From assembly GCA_003176995.1 (NCBI GenBank), contig QHBN01000043.1, forward strand, positions 1 to 62,331: a DNA stretch of 62,331 bases, in the 5' to 3' direction. A program made the translations under genes and the position numbers. Below are positions 54,289 through 62,331 of this stretch, piece by piece. This DNA comes from Candidatus Nitrosopolaris wilkensis (GTDB lineage: Archaea; Thermoproteota; Nitrososphaeria; Nitrososphaerales; Nitrososphaeraceae). Under the pieces are notes generated by a model. The model had not been told where the DNA came from and ran no database searches. It saw only the letters and a program-made list of their open reading frames with translations. Position 1 is the stretch's first letter. Each line of letters starts with the position of its first letter.

Positions 54289-54822
54289 ATGTCGCGTGGT
54301 ATATTTGTCGGCAGATTTCAACCATTTCATTTAGGACACATAGCAACTATCAAGTTTGCTCTAGAGAAGGTTGAAGAGCTTGTAATTGTAATAGGTAGCG
54401 CACAGATAAGTCACGAAATGAGGAATCCATTTACTGCCGGTGAACGGATTCAGATGATAAAAGATTCACTCGATGCAGAACAGGGAATTGATATCAAAAG
54501 AATATTGATGATTCCTGTCCCTGATGTGAGCTACCATCCTCTTTGGACGTACCAGCTTGATATTATGGTTCCTAGATATCAGTCGGTGTTTTCAAATGAT
54601 TTCTTTACACGTCTGTTGTATAAAGAAAGGGGAATTGAAGTCATCCAACCTGGTCTTCATAGACGGAACGAACTATCTGGTACAGAAATTAGGTCTAGGA
54701 TGGTACGCGGAAGAGATTGGAAAGACTTAGTCAGTACCCAAACTGCGAAATTTGTCGACGATATACATGGAATTGAAAGAATCAAAGCGATTTTTATGAA
54801 GCATTCCGAATCAAGTCATTAG
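54289..54822 (+). CDS. nadM: Nicotinamide-nucleotide adenylyltransferase (archaeal NadM)
   Basis: A 177-residue nucleotidyltransferase making NAD from NMN and ATP. Catalytic motif GRFQPFHLGH (8-17), then GSAQISHEMRNPFTAGERIQM, and the C-terminal SGTEIRSRMV region with the ISTxxR-like motif. Length and motif order are those of the archaeal NadM hexamer. A TATA-like AATATATAA lies too close to the start, so a leaderless start with an upstream TATA is assumed. Confidence 0.92.
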   Translation: MSRGIFVGRFQPFHLGHIATIKFALEKVEELVIVIGSAQISHEMRNPFTAGERIQMIKDSLDAEQGIDIKRILMIPVPDVSYHPLWTYQLDIMVPRYQSVFSNDFFTRLLYKERGIEVIQPGLHRRNELSGTEIRSRMVRGRDWKDLVSTQTAKFVDDIHGIERIKAIFMKHSESSH

Positions 54823-54974
54823 ATTCTCAAACTTTAGTACTGAAATATTCGATGCAAGAGACCTCTTAATTTGCCGTTTGCTGGAGGCTTTAATTTGAAG
54901 AAAATGTATTTTTAGCTGTCTGTCCATAAGTATAAGTACAATTGGTGTTTGGAACTAGCTGTACCGAAACGAGA

Positions 54975-55400
54975 ATGGATGAGGAAAAGATTATGTTCAA
55001 AATGGAGAAGGAAAGATGGCTAATTGACTTGCAAAAGCTGTCAAACGATGAACTAATGCGAATGTATAACACTCTGAGCACGGGACGTTATGAATTTGCA
55101 AAAGATGCTTGGTATATTCCACTCGAAGGTGACAAAAGGTGTCCTATTATGATTGCCAAGGGCTATAAAGCACCCGATAGCCCTGAGAAAATGGTAGAAT
55201 TTCAAGAAACTGCAAAAATACTAGAACAAGAGTACAGGAGATTCATTGACGCATGGGATTTCGGACAAATAACAAAATACGATCTTGAGAAGGCCGTTCT
55301 GGATATTCTAGAGGCAAGAAGCATAGCGATTATCGAACATTCACGTCGATACCAACCACCGAGCACTTTTAGATCCTCTCGTTTGAATCTGCAGCTGTAA
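54975..55400 (+). CDS. Hypothetical protein, about 141 aa
   Basis: From the Met at 54975 (ORF opens eleven codons earlier). Mostly helical, charged, with a WYIPLEGDKRCPIMIAKGY middle and a long C-terminal helix (DLEKAVLDILEARSIAIIEHSRRY). No family recognised and no membrane segment. It lies between nadM and gatD. Confidence 0.55.
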   Translation: MDEEKIMFKMEKERWLIDLQKLSNDELMRMYNTLSTGRYEFAKDAWYIPLEGDKRCPIMIAKGYKAPDSPEKMVEFQETAKILEQEYRRFIDAWDFGQITKYDLEKAVLDILEARSIAIIEHSRRYQPPSTFRSSRLNLQL

Positions 55401-55468
55401 AGCGAAGTAGAGTGACTATTTGCCACAGTTTTGTTAATATATAGAAAAAAGATCCCACGGAAGTAGGA

Positions 55469-56887
55469 TTGTCCGTCATAGATAAGGACAATTTAACAGG
55501 ATACAAAGAAAAGAGCGCGGAGTTGCTTCGGAAACAACACGTTGCCGTAGGCGACACTATTACGATAAAGACCTCTGAGAATGAATTTACAGGCATCTTG
55601 ATGCCGCGTTATGAATCAGCTGACAAAAATCATATTGTTATCAAATTAAGAAGCGGCTACAACATAGGGATTGGAACAGAGAAGGTTCGATCGATTGCTA
55701 AATTAACAGACCCAACTCGAGAAGTCCCTGATGCGCCCGCTACGAAAATTATGACTTTTGTAGATTCGTTTAAACAAGTAAGCAAGGAATTCAAAATCAA
55801 TCAATCAATCAATCAGAATGACAGGAGCAAAGAACATCCCAAAATTGCGCTGCTAGGGACTGGTGGCACGATCGCAAGTAAAGTAGATTATCGGACAGGA
55901 GGTGTCAGTGCAGCTCTTTCGGCATCCGAGATATATGCTTCTGTACCTGAACTTGAAAATTATGCCTCAATCGAGCCCGAGGTGTTGTTAAATGAATACA
56001 GCGAAAATCTGAAGCCTGCGGACTGGACCATTATTACTGATAAGATAAAGGAAAAGATCACGTTGGGGAAGTATCAAGGGATAATAGTTTCCCATGGAAC
56101 CGACACTATGCACTATACTGCAGCCGCACTTAGTTTTGCCTTACAAAACTTGCCTATTCCTGTTGTATTAGTAGGTGCACAGCGATCGTCTGATAGACCC
56201 TCATCAGACGCAGCCCTGAATCTTATAGGTGCCACGATATTTGCTGTAAAGTCTGAACTAACTGGAGTTTTTGTTAGCATGCATGCTACCACTTCGGATG
56301 ACGTCATTGCTTGTCATCTTGGTACCAGGGTGAGAAAGAATCATACCAGCAGGCGTGATGCTTTTGAATCAATAGTTGGCGTGCCTATAGCTCTAATCAG
56401 AGGTGAAGTTCTTGAAATGCAACTGGAACAAACTGGGCTGAAACTTAAGAAGCGTAATAATAATACTAATGGCCTTGTAGTTCGACCGGACTTTGACAGA
56501 AGAGCTGTACTACTAAAATACTATCCTGGATTTAATCCGGAGTTTATATCTCATGCGGTGGCAGCAGGTTACAAGGCTATTATCCTTGAAGGAACAGGCC
56601 TTGGGCATGTTAGTAAAGATTGCTTTCCACAAATCCGAAATGCAGTAGAATCAGGCACACTGATCTTCATGACTTCGCAATGTATCTGGGGAAGGACGAG
56701 AATGACTGTATACGAGACTGGTAGGGATCTGCTGGATATTGGCGTAATCCCGTTATCAGACATGATGGCAGAGACTGCTACCGTAAAAGCAATGTGGGCC
56801 CTCGCAAACAGTAAAGACGCTAAATCCGCCACGAAATTGATGCAGGAAAATATTGCAAATGAAATATCGATGTCTATACCTATCTGA
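55469..56887 (+). CDS. gatD: Glu-tRNA(Gln) amidotransferase subunit D
   Basis: A 472-residue glutaminase/asparaginase-like subunit. An N-terminal beta-barrel (VGDTITIKTSENEFTGILMPRY) precedes the asparaginase core: LLGTGGTIASKVDYRTGG (first catalytic Thr), IIVSHGTDTMHYTAAAL (second Thr-Asp), and ALIRGE. It releases ammonia from Gln for transamidation of Glu-tRNA(Gln) in Archaea. TTG start. It is followed at 45 bases by gatE. Confidence 0.93.
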   Translation: MSVIDKDNLTGYKEKSAELLRKQHVAVGDTITIKTSENEFTGILMPRYESADKNHIVIKLRSGYNIGIGTEKVRSIAKLTDPTREVPDAPATKIMTFVDSFKQVSKEFKINQSINQNDRSKEHPKIALLGTGGTIASKVDYRTGGVSAALSASEIYASVPELENYASIEPEVLLNEYSENLKPADWTIITDKIKEKITLGKYQGIIVSHGTDTMHYTAAALSFALQNLPIPVVLVGAQRSSDRPSSDAALNLIGATIFAVKSELTGVFVSMHATTSDDVIACHLGTRVRKNHTSRRDAFESIVGVPIALIRGEVLEMQLEQTGLKLKKRNNNTNGLVVRPDFDRRAVLLKYYPGFNPEFISHAVAAGYKAIILEGTGLGHVSKDCFPQIRNAVESGTLIFMTSQCIWGRTRMTVYETGRDLLDIGVIPLSDMMAETATVKAMWALANSKDAKSATKLMQENIANEISMSIPI

Positions 56888-56931
56888 TAGGTAAGCTTAA
56901 AAGATGTCCAGTCCAAATTGGACTTGTATCT

Positions 56932-58875
56932 TTGACGATAGATCCAGTAGTCATTAATCTCAAAGTCGGGATTGAAATTCACCAGCAGCTAGCGAACAGC
57001 GGCAAACTATTTTGTAGTTGTAGATCTAAAGCGATTGAAAAGTATGGCGCGACCTTCGTTCGTAAATTGCGACCAACACAGAGCGAATTGGGCTCGTATG
57101 ATCCTGCTGCACTGTTCGAATTCAAAAAGATGCGTACGATAAAGTATTACGCATCAGCAACTTCTAGTTGCTTAGTAGAGGCCGATGAGGAACCACCACA
57201 CGACGTTGACAACGGCTCGCTCGAAACTGCACTGATAATTTCCATAGCCCTTCATTCGGATATTGGCGATGAGTTGCATGTTATGCGTAAATTCGTAATT
57301 GATGGCTCAAATACAGGCGGGTTTCAGCGAACGATTCTAGTTGCCAATGGCGGGTACCTTGACGTTAATGAAAAAAGAGTGAAAGTGCAAAGTATATGTC
57401 TTGAAGAAGATGCGGCTAAATTGATTTCAGACGACGGTACAATTAAGGAGTACGGACTGGACAGATTAGGGGTGCCACTTGTTGAAATTGCACTCGAGCC
57501 GGTGACTGGCACGCCTGAGGAAATAATGCGGATTGCACTGTCCCTCGGCAGGCTATTACGCGCAAGTAAGAGAGTGGCACGAGGGCTAGGAAGCATAAGA
57601 CAGGATGTTAATATTTCCATAGATAACGGAGCAGTGGTTGAAGTAAAGGGTGTGCAGCGATTGGACCAACTTGTAAAAGTAATACAATATGAAATGCTCA
57701 GACAGCATGGTTTGATTACAATTGCCCAAAAACTAAGAGATAGGAAAGATGTTGAAATAGAAATTGGTGACAGGATTGAAGATGTAACCGACATTTTAAT
57801 GAAGTCTCCTTCGAAAGTGGTGATAAATTCACTCCGAGAAAATAATAGCATTTTCAAGGCAATCAGGGTAAGGGGTTTTGGAGGTATGATAGGATTTGAA
57901 CCATATCCGGATATACGTATAGGAAAGCAACTGAGTGAGTTGGTTAGATTTTACGGACTGGGAGGCGTATTTCATTCTGATGAGTTACCAAGGTATGGTA
58001 TCAGCAGCGAAGAAGTTCAGGCAATAAAAAATAAATTGCGTATGGATGCCGAAGTGGATGCATTCGTAATCGTTGGTGGTCAAAACTTTAAGGTCGATCT
58101 TGCAATAGAAGCCATAATTCAGAGATTAAAGATGGCGTTGAATGGTGTTCCGCCAGAAACACGCGCTGCTACATCGGAGGGCAAAACAGTATTCAGTAGA
58201 CCAAGACCGGGCGCGGCAAGGATGTATCCCGAAACTGACGTTCCGTCTATTCCAATCAACAGTTCAAGAATAGCTTCCCTTTCCGAAAATGTCCCCAAAT
58301 CAATGGACGAAATCTTAAATTCCCTGGCCAAGAAATACAGCCTGAACAAAAAACTTGCAGAGCAAATCTTTGATTCTGATTATTTCGGCATTTTTGAGGA
58401 AATTGCCGGGTCGGTGAAAGAGGTACGTCCAACATTTATTGCATCAAAACTTACAGAAGACCTAATTAATCTGGAACGACGCGGATTGGATCCAGCAGTT
58501 ATAACGGATGAAATCCTTATTGACGTTTTCAAAAGACTTGATAATGGCACGATCGCTAAAGAATCTGTTATCTCAATTTTCGAAAAACTGATGAAAAAAG
58601 AGGCTGAAACAGTCGAAGAAGCCAAAATGGCACTCGGCATAACAGCGATAAGTGATCAAGAATTGGACACAGCTATTGAGAAGATTCTAAAAGAGAATAT
58701 GTCTATAATTATTGAAAAACGACTCGGGGCAGTTGGAATACTCATGGGTAAAAGCATGGCACTGCTTAGAGGAAGAGCAGACGGCCATAAAATCAATTCA
58801 ATGTTGCAGCGGAAGCTAGAATATTTGTTGATGAGAGTCAATAGCTCCGACGCTAGCCCATCCACATCGGCATGA
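56932..58875 (+). CDS. gatE: Glu-tRNA(Gln) amidotransferase subunit E
   Basis: A 647-residue transamidase subunit. GatB-like core: KVGIEIHQQL near the start, YYASATSSCLVEADEEPPH, and RLGVPLVEIALEPV; an inserted AspRS-like domain in the middle (about 280-400) and a C-terminal YqeY-like helical tail (VEEAKMALGITAIS). It converts Glu-tRNA(Gln) to Gln-tRNA(Gln) using ammonia from GatD. TTG start. Operon with gatD. Confidence 0.93.
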   Translation: MTIDPVVINLKVGIEIHQQLANSGKLFCSCRSKAIEKYGATFVRKLRPTQSELGSYDPAALFEFKKMRTIKYYASATSSCLVEADEEPPHDVDNGSLETALIISIALHSDIGDELHVMRKFVIDGSNTGGFQRTILVANGGYLDVNEKRVKVQSICLEEDAAKLISDDGTIKEYGLDRLGVPLVEIALEPVTGTPEEIMRIALSLGRLLRASKRVARGLGSIRQDVNISIDNGAVVEVKGVQRLDQLVKVIQYEMLRQHGLITIAQKLRDRKDVEIEIGDRIEDVTDILMKSPSKVVINSLRENNSIFKAIRVRGFGGMIGFEPYPDIRIGKQLSELVRFYGLGGVFHSDELPRYGISSEEVQAIKNKLRMDAEVDAFVIVGGQNFKVDLAIEAIIQRLKMALNGVPPETRAATSEGKTVFSRPRPGAARMYPETDVPSIPINSSRIASLSENVPKSMDEILNSLAKKYSLNKKLAEQIFDSDYFGIFEEIAGSVKEVRPTFIASKLTEDLINLERRGLDPAVITDEILIDVFKRLDNGTIAKESVISIFEKLMKKEAETVEEAKMALGITAISDQELDTAIEKILKENMSIIIEKRLGAVGILMGKSMALLRGRADGHKINSMLQRKLEYLLMRVNSSDASPSTSA

Positions 58876-59309
58876 CTTAGCCGTAATGAAATAAACTAGT
58901 AAAATTTCTCTGCATGATCGGAATATCCGACAAATGCCAGAAAGAACTGAACAGGCTACAATTAATTTAGCATCGATAATAACAAAACTTTCTTTTGCTT
59001 CATTACCTTAGCTAACACGCTGTCATGACAAATCTGGGCTAGCAGATGATAAACTTGATCGTTCGATTATCTGCTATTTGCTGTTTCAATTTCGATTATA
59101 TGTTAAGGATTCTTATTTTAATAGGCTAATCGGGACTGACATGGTATTTTTCAACTTTCTCAGCTTCAAAGCCTCTTCCGTAAGTACTAGCTATTGATAT
59201 AAGGTTCATTGTATCGCAACCATTTTTTGGAGCCTTTCGTAGTATGCGGCGATGCCAGACACTCTTCGAAGCAAGATGTAAGGTTAATAATTATCTATTA
59301 GCGCGTACC
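58876..59309. other. Intergenic with a hairpin
   Basis: About 430 bases after gatE. An imperfect inverted repeat (AGCAGATGATAA at 59041-59052 against TTATCTGCT near 59067-59075) is the only clear structure. No gene is supported. Confidence 0.4.
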
Positions 59310-59768
59310 ATGGTGGATGATCGCATGATTGTGATGAGGATAGTCTGCCTTTCTTTCGCGTCATTAGCTTTGCTCTTTTCGGTGATGCTAATCGGAACTT
59401 ATGTTGATGCCTCACATCAAGGGCTATCATGCCCTGGTTGGCCACTTTGTCCCAACGGGTTCAATTTTCCACCAAAAAAGTACCTTTTTGAGGAAATTCA
59501 TAGAATTGTTGCTGCGATGACTGCAGGCGTTATCTTTGCTACTGCAGGATATGGTGCGAAGAAATCAGGAATTATGAGAAAAACTGCTATTACAGCTGGT
59601 ATTATAGTCGCAGTTCAGATTGTATTGGGTATGTTTGTTGTCAATACAAAATTAAACGCTTTGCTTGTGGCAACCCATTTATCAACAGGTGTTTTTCTAT
59701 TCGCGTTGGCCCTGATTACTTTCGTCTCATCATACCGATTGATAAATATACCAAACCATAGTCGTTAA
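59310..59768 (+). CDS. ctaA: Half-size heme A synthase-like protein (CtaA/COX15)
   Basis: About 152 residues from the Met at 59310; the ORF opens 22 codons earlier with no membrane character. Four membrane helices. The CtaA words SCPGWPLCPN, EEIHRIVAA with the heme-ligand His, and VATHLSTG with the second His are present. Full bacterial CtaA has eight helices; archaeal half-length forms work as dimers. It oxidises heme O to heme A for terminal oxidases. No oxidase genes are adjacent. Confidence 0.82.
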   Translation: MVDDRMIVMRIVCLSFASLALLFSVMLIGTYVDASHQGLSCPGWPLCPNGFNFPPKKYLFEEIHRIVAAMTAGVIFATAGYGAKKSGIMRKTAITAGIIVAVQIVLGMFVVNTKLNALLVATHLSTGVFLFALALITFVSSYRLINIPNHSR

Positions 59769-59850
59769 AATAATACCGTATAGTTGACTGGGAGGGTAAT
59801 TTTCTATAAAATCACATTCACGCGATCAATGCAACGGTAATTTAGATTAT

Positions 59851-60561
59851 TTATTTTACAATGACCTTTCCAGTCATCCATGGATGAAAAACACAAGTGT
59901 ACTCATATAAGCCTGCTTTCTCGAAAGTTATCGTGAACGTTCTTCCAGCTTGAATGCCTGGCGGGATCTCGCCGTTTGGGAACAACCAACCCGAATTAAT
60001 ATACTTCTCACTTCCATTCATAGTATATTTCGCGTCCCAATTAAGGAATGTCATACTGCCATTTGAATTAATGACAACCGGATTGTATGCCCTAGCGTTT
60101 GCGGCTATTATGAAACTTGTGTGGTTTTGCCCGGGGACAACAATTGGTTCGCCGTTAGAAGCAGCCGACGGCAATAGGGTTAATTGAGCAGATTTTGACA
60201 CCTCTACCGGCAGAAAAGATTGTGTTGGGTATAAGCTACCCATCTGAAAGGTAACGGTATGGGGTTCTGGTACCCGAGAGGGATTGTACCAAGTAACACT
60301 TCCACCAGTTTTAATTTCGACTGTTTGTGGGAAAAATTGGGTTGATGACACATTATTGTCTCCCCCGCCAGTCTTTACTTTGACCACATTCCCTGTTGTG
60401 AGATTATTCAGGGTATTAGCATTAGTCAAGAGCCTTGCAGAAATTAATTTCCCAGAAACGAATTCCGGTCCCGAAATTCTAGCACTAACAACTACCAATA
60501 ATATCCCTGTGACCATAGCTATCGCGAGTGCACCAGTTAGTAAGACCAATTTATCGTTCAT
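59851..60561 (-). CDS. Membrane-anchored cupredoxin (plastocyanin-like)
   Basis: About 236 residues from Met 60561. An N-terminal hydrophobic helix (LVLLTGALAIAMVTGILLVV) is an anchor or signal. The C-terminal copper domain has His in PEPHTVTF and Cys, His and Met in YTCVFHPWMTGKV, the type 1 blue-copper set. It faces outward and could carry electrons in ammonia oxidation, for which Thaumarchaeota use many such proteins. Convergent with ctaA. Confidence 0.85.
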   Translation of the reverse strand: MNDKLVLLTGALAIAMVTGILLVVVSARISGPEFVSGKLISARLLTNANTLNNLTTGNVVKVKTGGGDNNVSSTQFFPQTVEIKTGGSVTWYNPSRVPEPHTVTFQMGSLYPTQSFLPVEVSKSAQLTLLPSAASNGEPIVVPGQNHTSFIIAANARAYNPVVINSNGSMTFLNWDAKYTMNGSEKYINSGWLFPNGEIPPGIQAGRTFTITFEKAGLYEYTCVFHPWMTGKVIVK

Positions 60562-60576
60562 CCTTTCTCTCACCAA

Positions 60577-60937
60577 GAATGAGAGACTACTTTAATTTAA
60601 TAGATACTCCTGTATGTGCTTGTACCTGCTGTAGATTAATTAATTATTTATTACACTACGAACCCGGATTAGAACACCCCGGTTCGATATGATGGCTGGT
60701 CCAACTACTTTGCTGCTTATATAATAAAACGAGTATTGATGTATCATTGCGACTGCTCCTTAGAAGGAAGTCGAATCTGGACCTTGTTATGCCCTTAAAT
60801 CCTTGACAATAGCAGAATTATAGGATTAAGACTTAAGGAAAAAGATACTACTCATAGCGATTCTATGCTCCTCCGCCATACTTCTTTATGCTTTGGCAAA
60901 GATTCCACTTTATATAATTCCTCAGGATAATTCATCT
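60577..60937. other. Intergenic with a hairpin
   Basis: About 360 bases between cupredoxin and the last gene. An inverted repeat CGAACC (60659-60664) / GGTTCG (60681-60686) could be a terminator or operator. A TATA-like CTTTATATAATT near 60909-60920 fits the next gene. Confidence 0.4.
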
Positions 60938-61249
60938 ATGGAACGAGATGAGATCATTAAGAGGATCGACATCCTTACTCGAGGGTTATCACAACGAAGT
61001 TCTGACATAAACGAGTCTTCAGAAATAACAATCGTAAGGAACGAAGTAGATGAAGAGGACAAACCGAAGTTAGCTGCTTTATTAGAAGACCTAATTGTAT
61101 TGCTGAAAGACGACCCGGAGAATAGAGGAAAGATAAAGGGAATATGGAACAGACTAATGGATGGCTATGGGCATATCAAGCCTATATCAGAATTGTTGGG
61201 ATCAGTGAAACTTTCTTTTCTAGATAGCGCAACTAATAATATATCTTAG
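60938..61249 (+). CDS. Hypothetical protein, 103 aa
   Basis: From the ATG at 60938, which sits about 23 bases after a TATA box; an upstream TTG start is less likely. Helical, charged, with ERDEIIKRIDILTRGLSQ, a middle DEEDKPKLAALLEDLIVLL and NRGKIKGIWNRLMDGYGHI. No family recognised. A small hairpin (ATGAACA/TGTTCAT, 61256-61274) follows the stop. Confidence 0.55.
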   Translation: MERDEIIKRIDILTRGLSQRSSDINESSEITIVRNEVDEEDKPKLAALLEDLIVLLKDDPENRGKIKGIWNRLMDGYGHIKPISELLGSVKLSFLDSATNNIS

Positions 61250-62331
61250 CAGTGTATGAACAGAGTTTGTTCATGTATATTGAAACATTGGCTGTATGCA
61301 TTAATTACGGAATCCGTGTTTTCCATAATGCGGAAATAGGAGTCTATTAGAACAAACTTAGGGTTCTAACAGGTTCAAGAACTAGAAAATTGTAAGAGGC
61401 AACAACACAGTTTAGCCAATTGTGCGTGACTAAGGAATATCATTAAAATGGTATTCGGAGAAGCGTGGACCAGAGAGGCAAGTAGACCGGGTTAGAGGTG
61501 GCATGTGAGATAGTTATCTCATTAGATTGGTGGAAATATAAAATGTCATTCCATGTCAAGTCCTTGGCGATAACAAAGTCTTTCAACGAGTATATTAGAT
61601 TTCAACTATTTAAAAATGGGCATTCTTCTTGCCAAACTGCAATCCGGGACTAGGTTATTAGAGAACGGACAAACAATATGGATATATCAAGTCCCAACTA
61701 CATTTGCTATCTCTTGCATTGGTATACAGAGGATATAAAAAAATGGCTTGAAATTTGTCAGTAGAATTATTAATATTCGGATAATCAATTTAGTATAGCC
61801 ACTAGCACAAAAAAATCTGCATTTTATTAGATAGACTCATTATTACTGTGAAATCCCATATTCACCTAGTTTGATAAATAGTAAGACCGAGTCTGATTTT
61901 GATCCATTAATGAAATTAAGTGTCTGAGATCGCTTCTAGCCACCCGGAAAAGCCGAATGCTGTGGGGAGCAGCATGAGAATAAATAATTGTTCCAAATAA
62001 GTGAACAAATTTACAGAGATGATAACAGTAGTAGCACAATATATTATTGATCACACTCGGATAAGAAAAGGGTTACTACAAAACTATATTTAATCTAAGT
62101 CATACGTGATTTGTTTTAATGTAAATAGACGCCTACAAATATTAGTGTTATATAAATACTTAGTTTCCCAATGGCTTTGGACATAATTGGAATACACCCC
62201 GCTTGACATAATTGCAATCATTCTCGAGACACTTAACTTCAAAAGGGGTCGAATTCTACTTAATCGCTTCCTATCTCCTGATCAATTGCAGAATTATTTG
62301 ACGGCGTTACAAGAAAATCATATGTTAGTTT
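61250..62331. other. Nearly gene-free right end
   Basis: Over 1 kb with no securely supported gene. It holds the 61256-61274 hairpin, a GAGATAGTTATCTC palindrome near 61507-61520, and a 40-codon frame (61616-61738) with a TATA-like element about 22 bases upstream that could be a small gene. A 62-codon minus frame at 61866-62054 has no coding character. Confidence 0.4.

Noticed and set aside
61866-62054. 62-aa minus ORF
   Set aside because: Composition looks random and there is no conserved motif.
1-62331. CRISPR array, IS element or rRNA operon
   Set aside because: No regularly spaced repeats, no intact transposase and no rRNA signatures were found on reading both strands.

Overview
The window looks like the chromosome of an ammonia-oxidising archaeon of the Nitrososphaeria (Thaumarchaeota), most likely Nitrosocosmicus- or Nitrososphaera-like. 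The supporting genes are archaeal informational proteins (eL13, eL15, RFC small subunit, GINS, MCM, Hel308, NurA-HerA, SMC, RtcA, GatD-GatE, Dph2), an archaeal 7S SRP RNA, the aconitase-X pair of the archaeal mevalonate route, a J-domain/ferredoxin fusion, BluB, a half-size CtaA and a membrane-anchored cupredoxin. Base composition is AT-rich. Many genes have a TATA-like box 22-30 bases before the start codon, as expected for leaderless archaeal mRNAs. The genus is inference; no 16S rRNA gene is present.

Layout. 0.3-9.6 kb: secreted discoidin-like protein, eL13, pentapeptide protein, a radical SAM/SPASM gene broken by two frameshifts, a dihydropteroate synthase homologue, Dph2 and a glycogen-debranching-like enzyme. 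9.97-10.29 kb: SRP RNA on the minus strand. 10.4-17.6 kb: TtuA-like tRNA thiolase, Lrp/AsnC regulator, zinc ribbon protein, the two aconitase-X subunits, Hel308 and a lipid-linked sugar-phosphate transferase. 17.8-22.5 kb: two proteins with apparently similar layout (beta-rich N-terminus, C-terminal winged helix) facing each other beside nurA-herA, whose start region carries repeated palindromes, then a PII protein. 23-31 kb: 58-residue tautomerase, J-domain/ferredoxin fusion, PfkB kinase, lysine-rich protein, RelA/SpoT-type HD protein, sugar nucleotidyltransferase, eL15, phosphoglycerate dehydrogenase and an orphan peptide ABC ATPase. 32-40.4 kb: SMC, a large membrane protein with a class-I-phosphodiesterase-like HD domain, BluB and an orphan DNA methyltransferase.

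40.6-45.7 kb, directly after tRNA-Val(GAC), is a gene-poor accessory-like stretch holding an AbrB protein, a receiver-only response regulator, a DUF2024 protein, pseudogene fragments and a 112-bp inverted repeat. 45.8-62.3 kb: an HTH-class III nucleotidyl cyclase, a replication locus (GINS-MCM divergent from RFC small subunit), an archaeosine-precursor operon (rtcA, queC, queE, folE), NMN adenylyltransferase, gatD-gatE, half-CtaA, cupredoxin, and a nearly empty last kilobase.

Most intriguing: a cyclase and a PDE-I-like HD protein in one window, suggesting cyclic-nucleotide signalling; nurA-herA with paired winged-helix proteins and palindromic operators; a J-domain protein fused to a three-cysteine ferredoxin; two genes (ttuA, cyclase) without a standard start codon where one is expected; and several hairpin-forming intergenic elements.
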